Below are positions 1-11,679 of a stretch of DNA of 64,000 bases, in pieces. Origin of the DNA: Trichobilharzia regenti (lineage: Eukaryota; Platyhelminthes; Trematoda; Strigeidida; Schistosomatidae); NCBI GenBank assembly GCA_944472135.2, contig OX235268.1, positions 11,290,589 to 11,354,588 on the forward strand, given 5' to 3'. The translations under genes and the position numbers were made by a program. Each line of letters starts with the position of its first letter. Position 1 is the first letter of the stretch. The notes beneath the pieces are model-generated. The model did not search any database, was not told where the DNA came from, and saw only the letters and a list, made by a program, of their open reading frames with translations.

Positions 1-117
1 ACAAATATACAATGAGAAAGTTGCAGCTAGCTGTTTGGACTGAAGACAGTAGATATTGATTTATAGCAGTTATTATTATACGTGCAACTCAGTTGGAAAT
101 TAAATCCACTTGACGGG

Positions 118-1020
118 ATGTGAGAGGTTAATCACACTCTTTTTTCTGTATGCATCAGTCCGTTTTGAATCGTTTGATTGAGATCGCTTCAGCAAATCGT
201 AGTAAATTTGCTGTCCTTTGCCTATTTAATATTTTGATGGAATTAAAAATGACCAGTATCAACAATATGTCTGGTAGTTTTACACTCTGACAATATTTGC
301 TTACTTTCAGGCACATGTTTCTTGGAGTATGTTCAGAAAATCGGATAGAAGCACTTCTTTCCGTCCTTCCAATGTACTTGCTCCCGCAAGAGCACATAAA
401 CTCATGAACGCAGTTGGAGGTGAAATCAGCAGGGTATTTATCCAGTTTTGAAAGGCTTATATAAGAAGTATAAGAAGTTGTATAATATTATGCGTTTAGC
501 TACACGGAAGCTTCTTTTTATTGCGCCTTTCAGATTTTTGTCAATATTTTTTGACACCGCATCTCCTTTGAATTGGAGACTTGGGCATTTTTAATCTTTC
601 TCTCTACTTTGGGTATCCATTTTTCTTTGGCGTTTCTCAACAAAACCTAATTCTTCCTCTAATTTGCTCGGTAAACATAACTTCCTGGCTCTATTGTAAA
701 GTGTCTTACTCCCCGCCTATAGGTTATAGGGCAGAAGCTGTGCTAGTGAAGGTGTTGTACAATCCAGTTTTCTTTTCTGTAGATGGACTTTTCCAAAAAT
801 TTCATCGTTTCTTCTTAGTACACTTAGGTCCAGTAAATTGAATTCGTCGTTGTGTTCATATTCCATAGTGAATTTAATGTTTGGGTGGATCTGGTCTGAG
901 ATTCCGGTCTTTCTTTCTCTATCGAAATTTATCAAAGGAACCAAATTCATGAAATAAAAATATGTATTTATCCTTATGAAAGAGGACTTACTCAATCCTG
1001 AATTTAAATATATATTCATA
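118..1020 (-). pseudogene. Penelope-like element remnant (RT tail and GIY-YIG endonuclease)
   Basis: Read on the minus strand, about 1019 to 717 encodes a stretch with IKFTMEYEHNDEFNLLDLSV, resembling the part of Penelope-like reverse transcriptases after the catalytic YVDD box. About 397 to 155 encodes CSCGSKYIGRTERS followed by RFSEH, which is the GIY-YIG endonuclease core with the YIG tyrosine still present. PLEs insert by target-primed reverse transcription using this endonuclease. Stops and frame changes separate the blocks and the N-terminal RT motifs are missing, so this is a dead fragment. The paralogous copy at 58609-62240 has lost the YIG motif. The family assignment rests on motif order. 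The upstream limit is uncertain, because 1020-1530 has short minus-strand ORFs I cannot place. Confidence 0.65.
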
Positions 1021-2290
1021 TAATTATTACTTTTTTTATGTCATGTGGAGGGTAGGCTACCAAACAAGACGAATTTGCCAAAGCCATTTTGTACAGAAGA
1101 CGTTAATTGAAAGTGTATCAAGTAGCTTCAGCAGGTGACAACAGTAGATATCGATGTAATAGTGTTTTGTACTACATGGGCGATTGAGATATAAACTGCT
1201 ATATAGTAATGATCGATGGTACCAATAGACGTCTATAACATTACTTCTTTCTTTCTTTATTTTAGGCTGTACAATACTCCTAATTATGTCAGCCATAAGC
1301 TATTGAACATCATGAACTCAGTACGTTTTTAAAATCCGAACTACACTCACTGCAAATATTGAACTCCAGTCACTCTTCAGAGGGTTAACATACACGCAGC
1401 CACTATTTTTACAAAACGTCTTTTCAAAGTCAGGTTTAAAGACATAGATTTTTGAACAGAATGTAATAAATTCAGCGTTGTAATTAAAACATTTTTCCAA
1501 ATGTAGCAGGTTACTGTTACACAATAATTATTCATTTAATTATCTGTTCTGTGTTCCTCAGTGAAAAAATATCAGACACCATTATAAATAATTTCCAGTC
1601 AAAATTATGATTTCCAGGTGATGCTGTTTAAAAGGCATCTGAAAAGTGAAAATGAGAATTTTGAATCATCAAAATGTTTAATATAAATTAAGGTATTGAC
1701 TTAAAATGATATGATAGCCAATGATTTACTCACTTTTACATTCGCGTTCTATAATTTAATTGAACAAGTGAGAATCCTGAAAATCATCTGCTCTTGGCAA
1801 AAATGTTTCAATATTCGTGTGAAAATTAAATTAATAGTCTAAATTTCTGTCTAAATTATTCCGCGTGTGCGATATTTTCCTATTCATAACATCCCTCTTC
1901 AGAAGGATAGGATTGTCCGAAACCATAAATATTTCGTAAGGTAGAATATTTCAGTCTAAATCGTACTGATTACTTGATAATTTTCGAAAATCCTAATTAT
2001 CAAATAAAGGATTGTTCACAAAACAGTCAGTATCAACATTGTGTAACTTTGAGCATTACTTATAAAAATAGGAATTCATAGAATAAATGGATTTGAAATT
2101 TGTGACATTATTACTGGAGTTAACTGATGGATAACCAAGATGTTTCATCAAAAACTTTCTTTGATTGAATTCTGTCTTTGTAAATGGACCATAAAACTCA
2201 AAGAAAGGTGATTCTGAACAATATTCGACTGCCTATTTCATGTGATATAAAGTTATTGGAATTAGTCAAAGTGAAAATTGTAATAATAGT
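118..2290. repeat. Segmental duplication, left copy
   Basis: This segment aligns almost end to end with 58609-64000 in the same orientation. Shared landmarks include the GTGAGAG.TTAATCACACTCT block at the start, CCAAAGCCATTTTGTACAG (1079 and about 62315), AAATTCAGCGTTG, and AAGTTATTGGAATTAGTCAA (2251 and about 63954). The left copy lacks the RTE insertion, the 365-bp LTR-like insertion and a block of about 110 bp found in the right copy, so it works as an empty-site reference. The right copy runs off the window, so the full duplication may be longer. Confidence 0.85.
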
Positions 2291-2299
2291 AAAGTATGC

Positions 2300-3835
2300 T
2301 TGAAATCCGTTTTTGTTGGATGACATGAGGTATCAGTTATGCATTGAAGAGATATGCTTATGAAAAAGAAATTTGCAACCTAACAACAGGGGGATTATTC
2401 ATACTGTGGGCTTTCACTTAGTTCCAAGATATACATAGAAGTCTGGTCGAAATCTGACATGCATACTTTAGTTGCTTGATCCTCTAAATAATTCTTTATT
2501 TGTTTTACAAATAGACAGTATGCACTCGACTGGAATGCAGCAACATGGAATCATTATCACATTACTGTCAGAAATCAATTCGAATCTTCTTGCTTGATTT
2601 TATTAGACGGGATAAACAAATAAAAATGTACTATCTCGGTACCACTGAAGTTGACGAAATTCAGTCAAATTCAGATGGAAATGTTCAAATTTTCGAGCAC
2701 CAAATCAATGCTTCAAAAATGCATTTGCTTTAGTTTGCTAGAATTTCTATACATCAGCTGCGTTTTCACTAACTAAATCATTCCCAATTATTCAAGTCTG
2801 GTAGTTATGATCACACCTGACACTTTATCCATCCGTAGTTGTCATTATTATTTGAGTCCTTTTTTGATGCACTAAATTTATGTATTTATAAGTATCATTC
2901 AAAATACATTGTAAGCAGTGGATTTAATTCCCTGGAACATCTTGATAAATTATAAATGTATAGTCATTCCTTTCTGAAGTCCATTTATTTTCTAAAAGAA
3001 GCTGAAGTATATATTGGGACTAGATGGGATGAAGACTTTACCAACAACACATTTATTACAAAGAGTGGATTTGAACGACTTCATTTCGTGATGTGTCATG
3101 AAACTGCCGGAAAATGCTATTCTGATATGACCTAATGGTCAGTAAATTGAATTTAATATATATCAAGTTTTGCTGGTGAGAAATTTCATGTACATCTTCA
3201 ATTATAGAAGAGGTCACTTTATTTTACCAGTATTTTGACACATCATATCAGTGATGTCCGGTGAAAATATACTTTTGGAAACAACTGCTTCATAGTAAGA
3301 ATACATGGATATACTTGTACTACTAAATCGTGTATTTCTTTGTTTATTACTTATTTAGTGCTCCTTGTAATTCAAACGCGTCAGTACGTTAAGAAACTTG
3401 TGAACTTGAAAATAAGTCGGTGTTCTTCGCTTTTGTTATCCCATGATCTCTTTGTGTTAAGAGTAATGATATTAGCGATCATTGCAACACAAATTTTAAT
3501 TCACATAATGATTATAATTTAAGTTCCTTGTTTATTAACTATCTCAATTCGTATTTCCAATACTTCTATTAGAGAAAATGATAAGTTAACCGACCAAAAC
3601 ACTTTTACTCACTGCAGTCTTCAAAGGATTGCAGATAATCACAGGTTATTGAGAACAAATCTAAGAATAACATTTTACTCGGTGTTTCGGTGTTTTCACA
3701 TTAAAACTTGTGGTAACTAATAATGAAATAAATAATTTAGGCCTGTGACATTTTTGATGAGTGAGATAGACTAATTGGTGTTTAATCACACATTCTTAAT
3801 GCTACTATCTGGAGACCACGTTATTTCCTCCTTTT
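2300..3835. other. AT-rich stretch without recognised feature
   Basis: Only short ORFs occur, such as 62 codons at 2545. None has a recognisable motif or convincing splice context, and I see no repeat shared with the rest of the window. Confidence 0.6.
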
Positions 3836-3839
3836 TGTT

Positions 3840-4055
3840 TCACTGAGTTCCCAATTGGCAGTCGGACTGCAGTCACAAGCGTATGAACATTCAGTACCAG
3901 TTTCGTCTAGTGGGGTTCGGGACGCTGAAACACTCTTACTTTTTGACAGTCTTATCATCGGCTGAACCTGTTTCAGTAGTGCATCGAAGTGCTACCAAAC
4001 CAAGACAACACTCATGGCTGGCGAGTATTCAACCGCTAAACCATCAACGCAAAAA
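3840..4055 (-). mobile_element. tRNA-derived SINE copy, hammerhead-like segment
   Basis: On the minus strand the copy starts with a box-A-like TGGTTTAGCGGTTGA near 4040. It continues through GATAAGACTGTC, a phrase also present in the SINE at 23432-23670. It then contains GTCCC...TAGACGAAAC at about 3930-3900, which matches the stem II / GAAA side of the hammerhead-like segment of the other SINEs. Box B is weak and the copy is diverged. It contains a chance 60-codon plus-strand ORF. Membership of the same SINE superfamily is inferred. Confidence 0.45.
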
Positions 4056-4059
4056 CGAA

Positions 4060-7000
4060 TTATGAAGCACAAAAATGCAAACCGTGAGCAGTCTCAGTGT
4101 CTATACAAAATTACTGTGTAAGCGAAATTCACACATTCAGATGACATTTGGAATAGGTAGTGAACAACAGCGCTAGTGGAACTTTTTCTCTAAATCCTTT
4201 GTAGTACAAGTACGTGTAACGACATATTTTGTTCGTCAACTATATTAATAACACTCTGATTTCATTGTGGATTTCATTTTTATCTGACATTACATGTGAA
4301 GTGGGAATTTCATTACACGCTATACATTGTTCGGAAAGAGTTCAGGTGTATGGTGATGGCTATAACTCATCAGTTCAACGAATTTGAAATGATATAATTT
4401 TTATCAGCCGCTTGGTTTTTTGAAGTCCCTCTAATCTTCTTTCAGTAAATGACTTTTGTGGATGCTACAGGTTGTTTTCATTACAGAAGACAGCTGCATG
4501 CTGTGATGTGGAATTCATTATACTAATCATAGTAAATAAAACATGCTTGTTGTGTAAACTGTAGATCAATTACTCTAGAAAAAGTCTTCATAAATCTATT
4601 TAGGCTATGCCTTTTTGAAATAGTTTCAGTTAAGAAACGTAGCTGTGATTTGAAACTTTTATAGGCTGAGAATAATAAAAAAAGTGTGATAAAATAAAAG
4701 TAAACTTACGATTGTCTATATTAAATACAGTGTTTAGACAATTTATGCATGATTGAGAATGCTAAAATGGTAATAGTATAAATAGCTTTTATACCGTAAA
4801 AATAATATTTCACCATCTTACATTTGTAAATAGAGTTGGTGAACGGTTACTCCACATTCTATTCTCACAATTCTAGCCGTGTAAAACATGTCACACTGTA
4901 ATAACTTTAGTGTCAGAGGTTAAACAATTTGTCTTATTCTGAAATACCCATCGATTTGACTCTGTTTCCAGTAGTGTCCTTCTATGATGTATTTTTCAAC
5001 ATATTATACATGTAATACATCAAAATGTATTGTATAATTTAGTTTATTGGTGATTCGGCACACTTTGAATGCAACCAGTGCTAATAAATAACTCACACAG
5101 ATCGTCTGGTTTTAATAAACAATAAAATACATCAATCTCCTCAGTGCATTGAAAATGAAACTGGAGTTAATGTTAATACGCTTGAAATTAGGATGTGTTA
5201 TGGACGCCTGGGAGCATTTGGGATCAAAGGAAAATTGATTGTGTGCAGGACGTCCTCGAAAGGTTTTCTGTAAAGAGGCATTTACATAGTTGTTTTCAAT
5301 AAATATCCTGAAACAGTATAAAGTGCTTGTTGCATTTATAGTTCACTTACACAAAACGCCTAGGTTGCGGTTTGAAATTATGAGGTACAATATAGTAAGA
5401 CTATGAAATAACATTTTAAATAATACAAATTCCAGGCGGATACTCACACTTTCATTCTCATATCTTTCCTTTAATTTCTTTTTGTTATCCATTAGTCATA
5501 TCGTGTGGAAAAACATACTGAATTATTAAGCATAACACACAATTTGCATAAATGGAATGCAGAGTTTTATTGCTGCTTCAAATCGTTTGTTGTTCCATGA
5601 AGTCTGTCGCACTGAAGGAATTATTCTTAGATATGAATTTCAACATAAGTGAGGTCACTGTTTTGAAGCCAACTCCTTCTGTTGTTGGTGTTGTCCAATA
5701 TTCAATATTTAAATGAATGAAAAAACTACTGAGTTTTCAGTCTCAGTGTATAAAAATTAACAATTCTCCAAACAAGTTATTTGCACTCAGTTACACTTGT
5801 TGGCCCGTTAAGACTCAACACTTATTTCTGAAGTGAATGTTCTTGTTTCATTAGATTTTCTAGAACCTGTGTCAGCTCACTTCTTTAAAATCAATAGGAA
5901 GCGGAACGTTAGTCATCAAAATGTTTTCAGTTACACACCATATCACTCACTGGCTTTTTCTATAAGAATTTAAGAAAAATTTGTTGAATACAATGGTTTT
6001 AAACAAATGGTATTTTCAAGTAGCAATGTACAGCTTGTATATGTATTCAGTGATTTTAATGTGAGCAATATTCACACAGCATTGTTTGACGATTTATTAC
6101 TTTATGTAGTCAGATTCAATCAATATTGCATGAGTTAACAAAAGATCAATTTATTTTGTGTGTAAAGGAATAAGTGATGGAATGAGAAACTGTAAATATG
6201 TTATACTTAACGAAATTTGCTTTTGGCAGCTCACTAAGAAACGTTTGACAGCAAATATGTTTTAGTTTTGCATTCTCTGAAATGGCTGACTTGTTATTAT
6301 TGAGCGGAACGAAACTTCAGACTAAGCATTGTAACTTCACCTGACGTGTTCCTCTGCTCCAGATGAACTGAACCACTGAAGAACTATGAATTTCATTCCA
6401 ACATATTATCACAGAAAAGCAGTTCAGTGAAGCTCCAAATTTTCATTGAACAAAATAAGGTATCAATTTACTGAAGAGTGACGGGTTACTAAATTTCTTC
6501 ATTCACTGTTTGAACAGTACGTTGACTTGCAAATCTGTAGCCAAAATTTTAAGAAAAGCACTTTTCATATTACTCTTATATTCTCGAATAATTTCTCAAC
6601 GAATATTAAAGGATTAAACTTCAGGAGTGTTCGAACGATTTATTGCGAGGTTTGTGTGTACTGTCAGTCCTAATTTTCAGTGAATAAAGTTCGACATCTG
6701 TCAACAAGACCATTTGATGCATACGGGAACCATAGCTATCCATGACATGGTCTCCCACGACATTCAAAACCTCGAGAAGTTCGCTTTTTAACGAATCGTA
6801 TGAAAACCAGGTAAACGATTCTGATTGAACAACTTACTGTGTTCAGCTAACAATTTGAATAAAATTAGGAATTGCCATATTGAGCTTCATGTCATTAGAC
6901 TTTCTAGATTTTCTACTAAAAAACATATTGGTGAGATTTTGAGGGCAATTTTTAAAGTATATGCCTCTGCACATTTTACTAACTGGCTAGTGTATACTTG

Positions 7001-8360
7001 TTACAATGCACTAAGTAAAATATTTTGTATTCAACTTCTCAATTTTTATAGGATATTTGCGGAACAAAAGATTCAACAAATCAGAATATCAAAGATGGTG
7101 TAATGCTAGTCAACATTAAATAAAACTGATTGACTACAACAATTTTCAGACTATCAAGCAGAAAATGAATGCGACGTTTGTGGTATCCGTACATGATGTG
7201 GAGAAAATCATGTGAAGCGCAAATGAAATCAGTCTGTTAATCATTTAACTAGTAAAGAATAATTGCATATAACTGCATGTGATGGGTGTGTACCACTGAA
7301 GCACATAGCTACAACACTCAGTGAAGTAACGTGACTGCTACATATACACTAAACATAAATAAACAATGATATCAATAACACAAAACCATCCTCAATTTCT
7401 TTCCAGTCTAAAATGTGTGTCAAAATATATCAAAGAATTACAGATAAGGTGTAATAAGATTAAGTGGTAGAAACGAACCAGTCACTATGTTGTCGAATTC
7501 TTCGAATTCACGTGCCCATCTTTAACCACAAAAATATAATTAAGCTTCTGCCTGGAGTTCATTCATATATGAGTTTTATTAATATATGTAACGTTATTTT
7601 AGCATGAATATATCGTCTTATGTTCTGGTAAAACAACCTCCTTCGAACACTGAATGCTGGCCTTCGTAAATGAATTCGCTTCACTTATTTTCGAATACTA
7701 TTCAGCATAAGATAGTTCATTAGCCAGTCATAACGAATGGTGTTCTTGATGATTTACCAGTTCAAGAAGGTGTCATGCTCAGACTTGTTTCCATGAGAAA
7801 CAGTTCGCTCAGTTACACTGTTCACATATCACTGATTTCTGCTTTTTCCCCTTTCGATGTATATGATTGGATGATGCACTCTTACTCGGACAGTGTCCTG
7901 TCTGGTATAGATCCATTTCTGTATTTGATTTTATGCATTAGGAGGAAAAATTCATGTATGCTGCACAAAGAGTAGCCATGATGATACAGAATTTATAATC
8001 ACAGTCAACAAAATTCAACAAAATGGCTCGTGTTTGGCCAGCATGTTTCGTAAAATGTGATGTTCTCTATATCCGTAGACAAAAATTGATCGAAATCATT
8101 TGAGAATTAATAAACTTACCGTTGCTATTCTCTGAAGTAAATTATGAAATCATTTCAAAATTTCTTTCACTTTTAAATAACATCATTAAAGAACGAAGCA
8201 TTTAGAAGGAATACAACCGAAATATTATATTTTTCTACGAATAGGAGGCAACATTCCAATTTACAACTTCGAAAATCTGATGATTCTCTTAACTGTCATT
8301 CAGTCATATATAAGCATAATCAGCAGATATAAGATGCAGGAATGTCAGACTTGCATAACG
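4060..8360. other. Long AT-rich stretch without recognised feature
   Basis: About 4.3 kb with no coding motif, tRNA-like box or internal repeat that I could identify. ORFs of 92 codons (6825) and 66 codons (7775) have no family resemblance and no flanking splice signals. It could be intergenic or intronic. Confidence 0.6.
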
Positions 8361-8578
8361 GTAATCAAATCAAATTAGTAATCAAATTCAGAGATATCAA
8401 ATTTAGTAACCTTAGTTAAGGAAGGAAGACCTGTGTCTATATCCTGTTCAGGAAGGTGTTGGATTTGCGGCAGGCCAAGCGTGGCTGTAGGCCAGTTAAA
8501 CTGCTTCTCATAGTGCTCTTTCCAGCGTTCCAGTCGTCGTAATTATGGTGCCATTTTTCTCCGAGATTGTTTCACTTA

Positions 8579-8992
8579 TCATTTACCTTTTGCCACCTGT
8601 TTCCCTGATAAGTCTAAATAGTTATCTGGTGTTGCCAATCGCCAATGCCTTTTCCATCTCTTTCGCTCTTCTCGCCCACCACTGCGAAAAAGTTTTGTTA
8701 GTTTTCGTTTGACTACCTTTCGCTCCTCATCATAATCGGAGCTCGCTGGGATCAGTCTTATTGCATCAATCAGTTCGAATGAGGTAGTAGAGATCCATTG
8801 GGTCTTACTAACTTTAGGTTTCAGCTTATTAACAGCTTTCGCAGCTGTGTCTACAGCTAACTGTATGTTGTGCCAGGCTACCTCTAGGGAAGTCCTGCTG
8901 TCGACCTCAGATACTCGTTTCGCTATTTCTTCCTTAAATAGGGACTCAGTGTCTCGATCTAGTTGGGGACGTAACTGTTTCGCTGCCGTCAA
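8579..8992 (-). pseudogene. RTE polyprotein linker between endonuclease and RT
   Basis: A 137-codon open stretch rich in Lys, Arg and Glu contains RTSLEVAWHNIQLAVDTAA and KTQWISTTSFELIDA. The second phrase matches the region of RTE and related polyproteins after the APE domain (the K..QWI motif that precedes a basic coiled segment and the RT fingers). It is the best-preserved reading frame of this copy. It has no start of its own, because it is an internal part of a longer polyprotein whose upstream frame is broken near 9000. It gives no independent function. Confidence 0.65.
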
Positions 8993-8999
8993 TTTCTTA

Positions 9000-9840
9000 T
9001 GTTCATTTAGTCGTCGGCATAAACGTACGCGAACCAGAGCGTGATCAGAGTCTACGCACGTGTTCCAGAAGGAGCGACAGTCTTCTACTGACCCTCACCA
9101 GCCAACGATACCCTATGGGTATGTGGTTTATCTGAGTCCAGCGTTGACTCGTTGATGGAGGTTGCCAGGTTACACAATGTCTCTCTTTGTGCCTAAAGTT
9201 AGTGCTGACTAGGAACTGATGATTATCTGAACAAAACTGTAGAAGACCATCACCACTGTCGGTTCGTCGGCAGGAAACTCCATACGTACCACCGATATAC
9301 TTCTCAGTCTGGCAAAACTTCCCTATTTGGGCACTGAAGTCGCCTGCTAAAAAATTGTTTTTGAACGTTTTGCTTTTTGCAGCAAATAAGACAGTTTCAG
9401 GTAGAAGTCATCTTTTATTTCATCGAAGCTGCAGTCTGTTGGGACGTAAGCGTAGACTACGAAAAAGCAACGACGGCTGGCACAGTCTTTCGTTCTTTAA
9501 ATGGACCCACTCAGACGGAACGCACACATACGACTATCCAGTGGGAGCCAGTCAAGAAGCGATTTTTCCGCCCTAACACTCAGTGCTATCCCTACACCTG
9601 CGAGTCCTCGCGAGCTAGCTGAGGGGTCTCCTGACGCTCTTAAAGTGAATTTTTGGAGATTCTCCTTGTTGACCGGGTGAGGTCAAGTGCATTACCACAC
9701 TCAAGTCTTGTATGCGTGTCTCCGAAACAAAACACACATCGATGGCTCTAGATTCCAAAGTTCTTGGTAGTGATGCCTGTTTTCCGATTTGGCAGAGGGT
9801 CCTGACGCTAAAAGCTCTAATATGAAGTTAGTGACATGGA
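9000..9840 (-). pseudogene. APE endonuclease domain of the same RTE copy, broken
   Basis: Minus-strand translation in changing frames gives GVGIALSVRAE, then YAYVPTD, then AGDFSAQIGKF, then TNFRHKERHCVTWQPP and WTQINHI. This is the expected order of APE motifs in trematode RTE proteins: the Y.PT segment, the GD.NA.(I/V)G segment with the catalytic Asp, and the TW.P...(T/S)QIDHI segment. The final SDH box survives only as the nucleotide phrase for DSDHAL near 9050-9035. At least one stop and several frame changes lie between the motifs. In life this domain nicks target DNA to start target-primed reverse transcription. This copy cannot be active. Confidence 0.65.
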
Positions 9841-9889
9841 TTTAAAAGGCTGTTTGAGGTGTTTTTATGGCCCTCCCCTTTGTTCGCGG

Positions 9890-10270
9890 TCACAGTGTGA
9901 AGTGAAGATGACTCATTAGCCTCCAGAATAGTGCTAGCTGTAGTAAAGAAGCAAAATGAGGAAAGTGATGTGAGTAAGGAACAATGATGCTCAGGAAGGC
10001 TTCGTGTGCTTTCGAAAGTGTGTGGGCGGTTGTTACTTCTTGGCTGCCCACACCGTGGAAGTTGATTGATTCTTTGGGAACCTGAAACACAAAGAGTTTT
10101 GCGTGACCACAGAGCCCAGGGGACAACTGTTTGAGGCCGGTCACACGCGACTTGTTTTGTTTGTTCCTTATTGTTTGGTGTGTCTCAGTAGCACATTTAT
10201 CACTTCTGCCCTGTGACATGGCAGCAGGAAGCGCGGTCGTTGTTAATCTGGGTCCCGACCGATTCGGCAT
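9890..10270 (-). pseudogene. N-terminal ORF region of the same RTE copy
   Basis: A 126-codon minus-strand ORF (starting MPNRSGPRLTTTALPA) lies just upstream of the endonuclease domain and in the same orientation. It has no domain I can name. Its position and its Lys/Thr/Ser-rich composition fit the poorly conserved N-terminal leader of this trematode RTE family. The plus-strand ORF at 10131 is its antisense shadow. Base composition here is clearly GC-richer than the flanks, which agrees with a mobile-element origin. Confidence 0.5.
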
Positions 10271-10839
10271 GTTATTTTGTGAATTTGTTTTGAATCATAG
10301 TATTGGAGTGGGTAGATGCTTTTTGTCTAACCGCCATTTAAACAACCTTTCTGGTATGGCAGGACCTCAAGCGACATAAGTCTCAGCCAGTATAACATGT
10401 TGGATCATTGGGGTGTTCAAGCCCGACCACCACGTCAAGGTAGCAGCCTTCGGTCTGGTTCTTAGAGCCAGGGTGTTCCAGCCAGCATCAGATAAGGGAC
10501 ATGTTGACGACTTATTTCTGGGTTAACCGTAGCAGATGAGGTTAAGAAAGATCTCAAAACACCATATCAGCAAGGCAGGCTGCCGTCTAAGGAGACATCA
10601 ACTCAGATGAAATGAATGGAAGATGGTGAAATAAACGTAATAATCACCTTCAGAATCGACCAACACCGAAACTTCTAGCTCTCCAACGAAAACAGAAGAC
10701 TTACTTCCCGTAAGAATATCAAGGCTGGAGAAGTGAAATTTGCGAATCGAATCCTCCCAAAAGCACTTAGGTCAGACACAGGGACGTCGGCTGAAATATT
10801 TACGTCATCAATTCAATGCGCGAAAGGATTCAGGTAAAA

Positions 10840-11660
10840 TAAGTCACGTGTGAATCAAATCTCGAAAAAACGCATCACTAGTGGATGGACTACGAAATCG
10901 TCAACAATTGACCTTAGCTTTATTGACTTTGAAGTGACCTTGATAGCACTGACCACGAAGTAATTTAGAAACTGATGTGTCATTCAGAAATGCATTGCTG
11001 GAAAAAGTTCAAAAACCTCAGCCACCAGCTTCATGATGGTGCTGCTGCTGAGCACTTGACTACGAAATTGGCAGTGAAGCGTTGTAATAAATCAAGGTCG
11101 TCTGCTAATATTTATATTCTTACTGATTATCATGAACTGGATCATACAATAGACGATAGTTTTGGGAAGATGGACACTTGTTTAAAAACACCATAGTAGT
11201 TCTGCGATTCTCGAAGGATTTGTGTCACATGTCACACAAGCGCGAAATACAAGTGGAAACCAAGCCAGAAAGGTTAAAGAAGCCAAGACGTCTTTCACTT
11301 TGCTTCATCAACTGGACATGTCTAAATGAAGTTCTTCTTTTTCACTCAGCTGGCGAAGTCATTTTAACTACATGCGACATGACTGAGGACGCCTATCTAA
11401 AGATACAGAAACGGAACAGGCGTTGATCACTGTGGAGATTCACCACACTTACGATGATGAAAAAGATTCAAAAGTTCAGCCCCAACTTCACGTCACTGCT
11501 TCTTTATTGTTCAGAGACTTGCCGAACTGGAGAAAGCATTCAAGACAGACTACAGAACTTTGTATACAGATCCTTTTCCTCTATAGGGAATATCGATAAG
11601 ATTCGGTACAGAAGGAATAAGCAGAGAGAATCAGTCAACCAACACTTCATTTTACTCATC
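10840..11660 (+). pseudogene. Decayed RTE reverse-transcriptase and C-terminal region
   Basis: Plus-strand reading gives LSFIDFEVTLIAL at about 10914-10955, a decayed form of the RT motif A phrase (FIDFEKAFDS in the intact copy at 60600). Further on, VILTTCDMTEDAYLKIQK (about 11360) is followed by LLLYCSETCRTGESIQDRLQ (about 11490). These match TYLGSIVSTTGGTDEDIKAR and VLLYGSETWRVIKSISNKLQ of the intact copy, in the same order. Frames change and motifs B and C (FADD) were not found, so this is an old relic. It lies directly downstream of the oppositely oriented RTE 5' half, but the two belong to different families. Confidence 0.6.
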
Positions 11661-11679
11661 TCAGTGAAAACTTGAATTG

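Larger units (their letters stand above)
8370..10560 (-). mobile_element. RTE-clade retrotransposon, 3'-truncated copy
   Basis: Read on the minus strand from about 10560 down to 8370, the order is a GC-richer 5' region, an N-terminal ORF, the APE endonuclease, and the linker that precedes the RT domain. The sequence stops being recognisable after a stretch encoding RRLERWKEHYEKQFNWP at about 8540-8490, before any RT motif. Loss of the 3' end with the 5' end kept is the reverse of normal target-primed truncation. The family differs from the RTE copy at 59034-61707 in sequence. Stops and frameshifts make it non-functional. Both outer boundaries are approximate and no target duplication was found. 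Confidence 0.7.

Noticed and set aside
6825..7103. 92-codon ORF as a host exon
   Set aside because: No motif, no splice signals, and composition equal to the flanks.
9355..9622. Plus-strand ORFs over the RTE endonuclease region
   Set aside because: Antisense shadows of the minus-strand endonuclease remnant.
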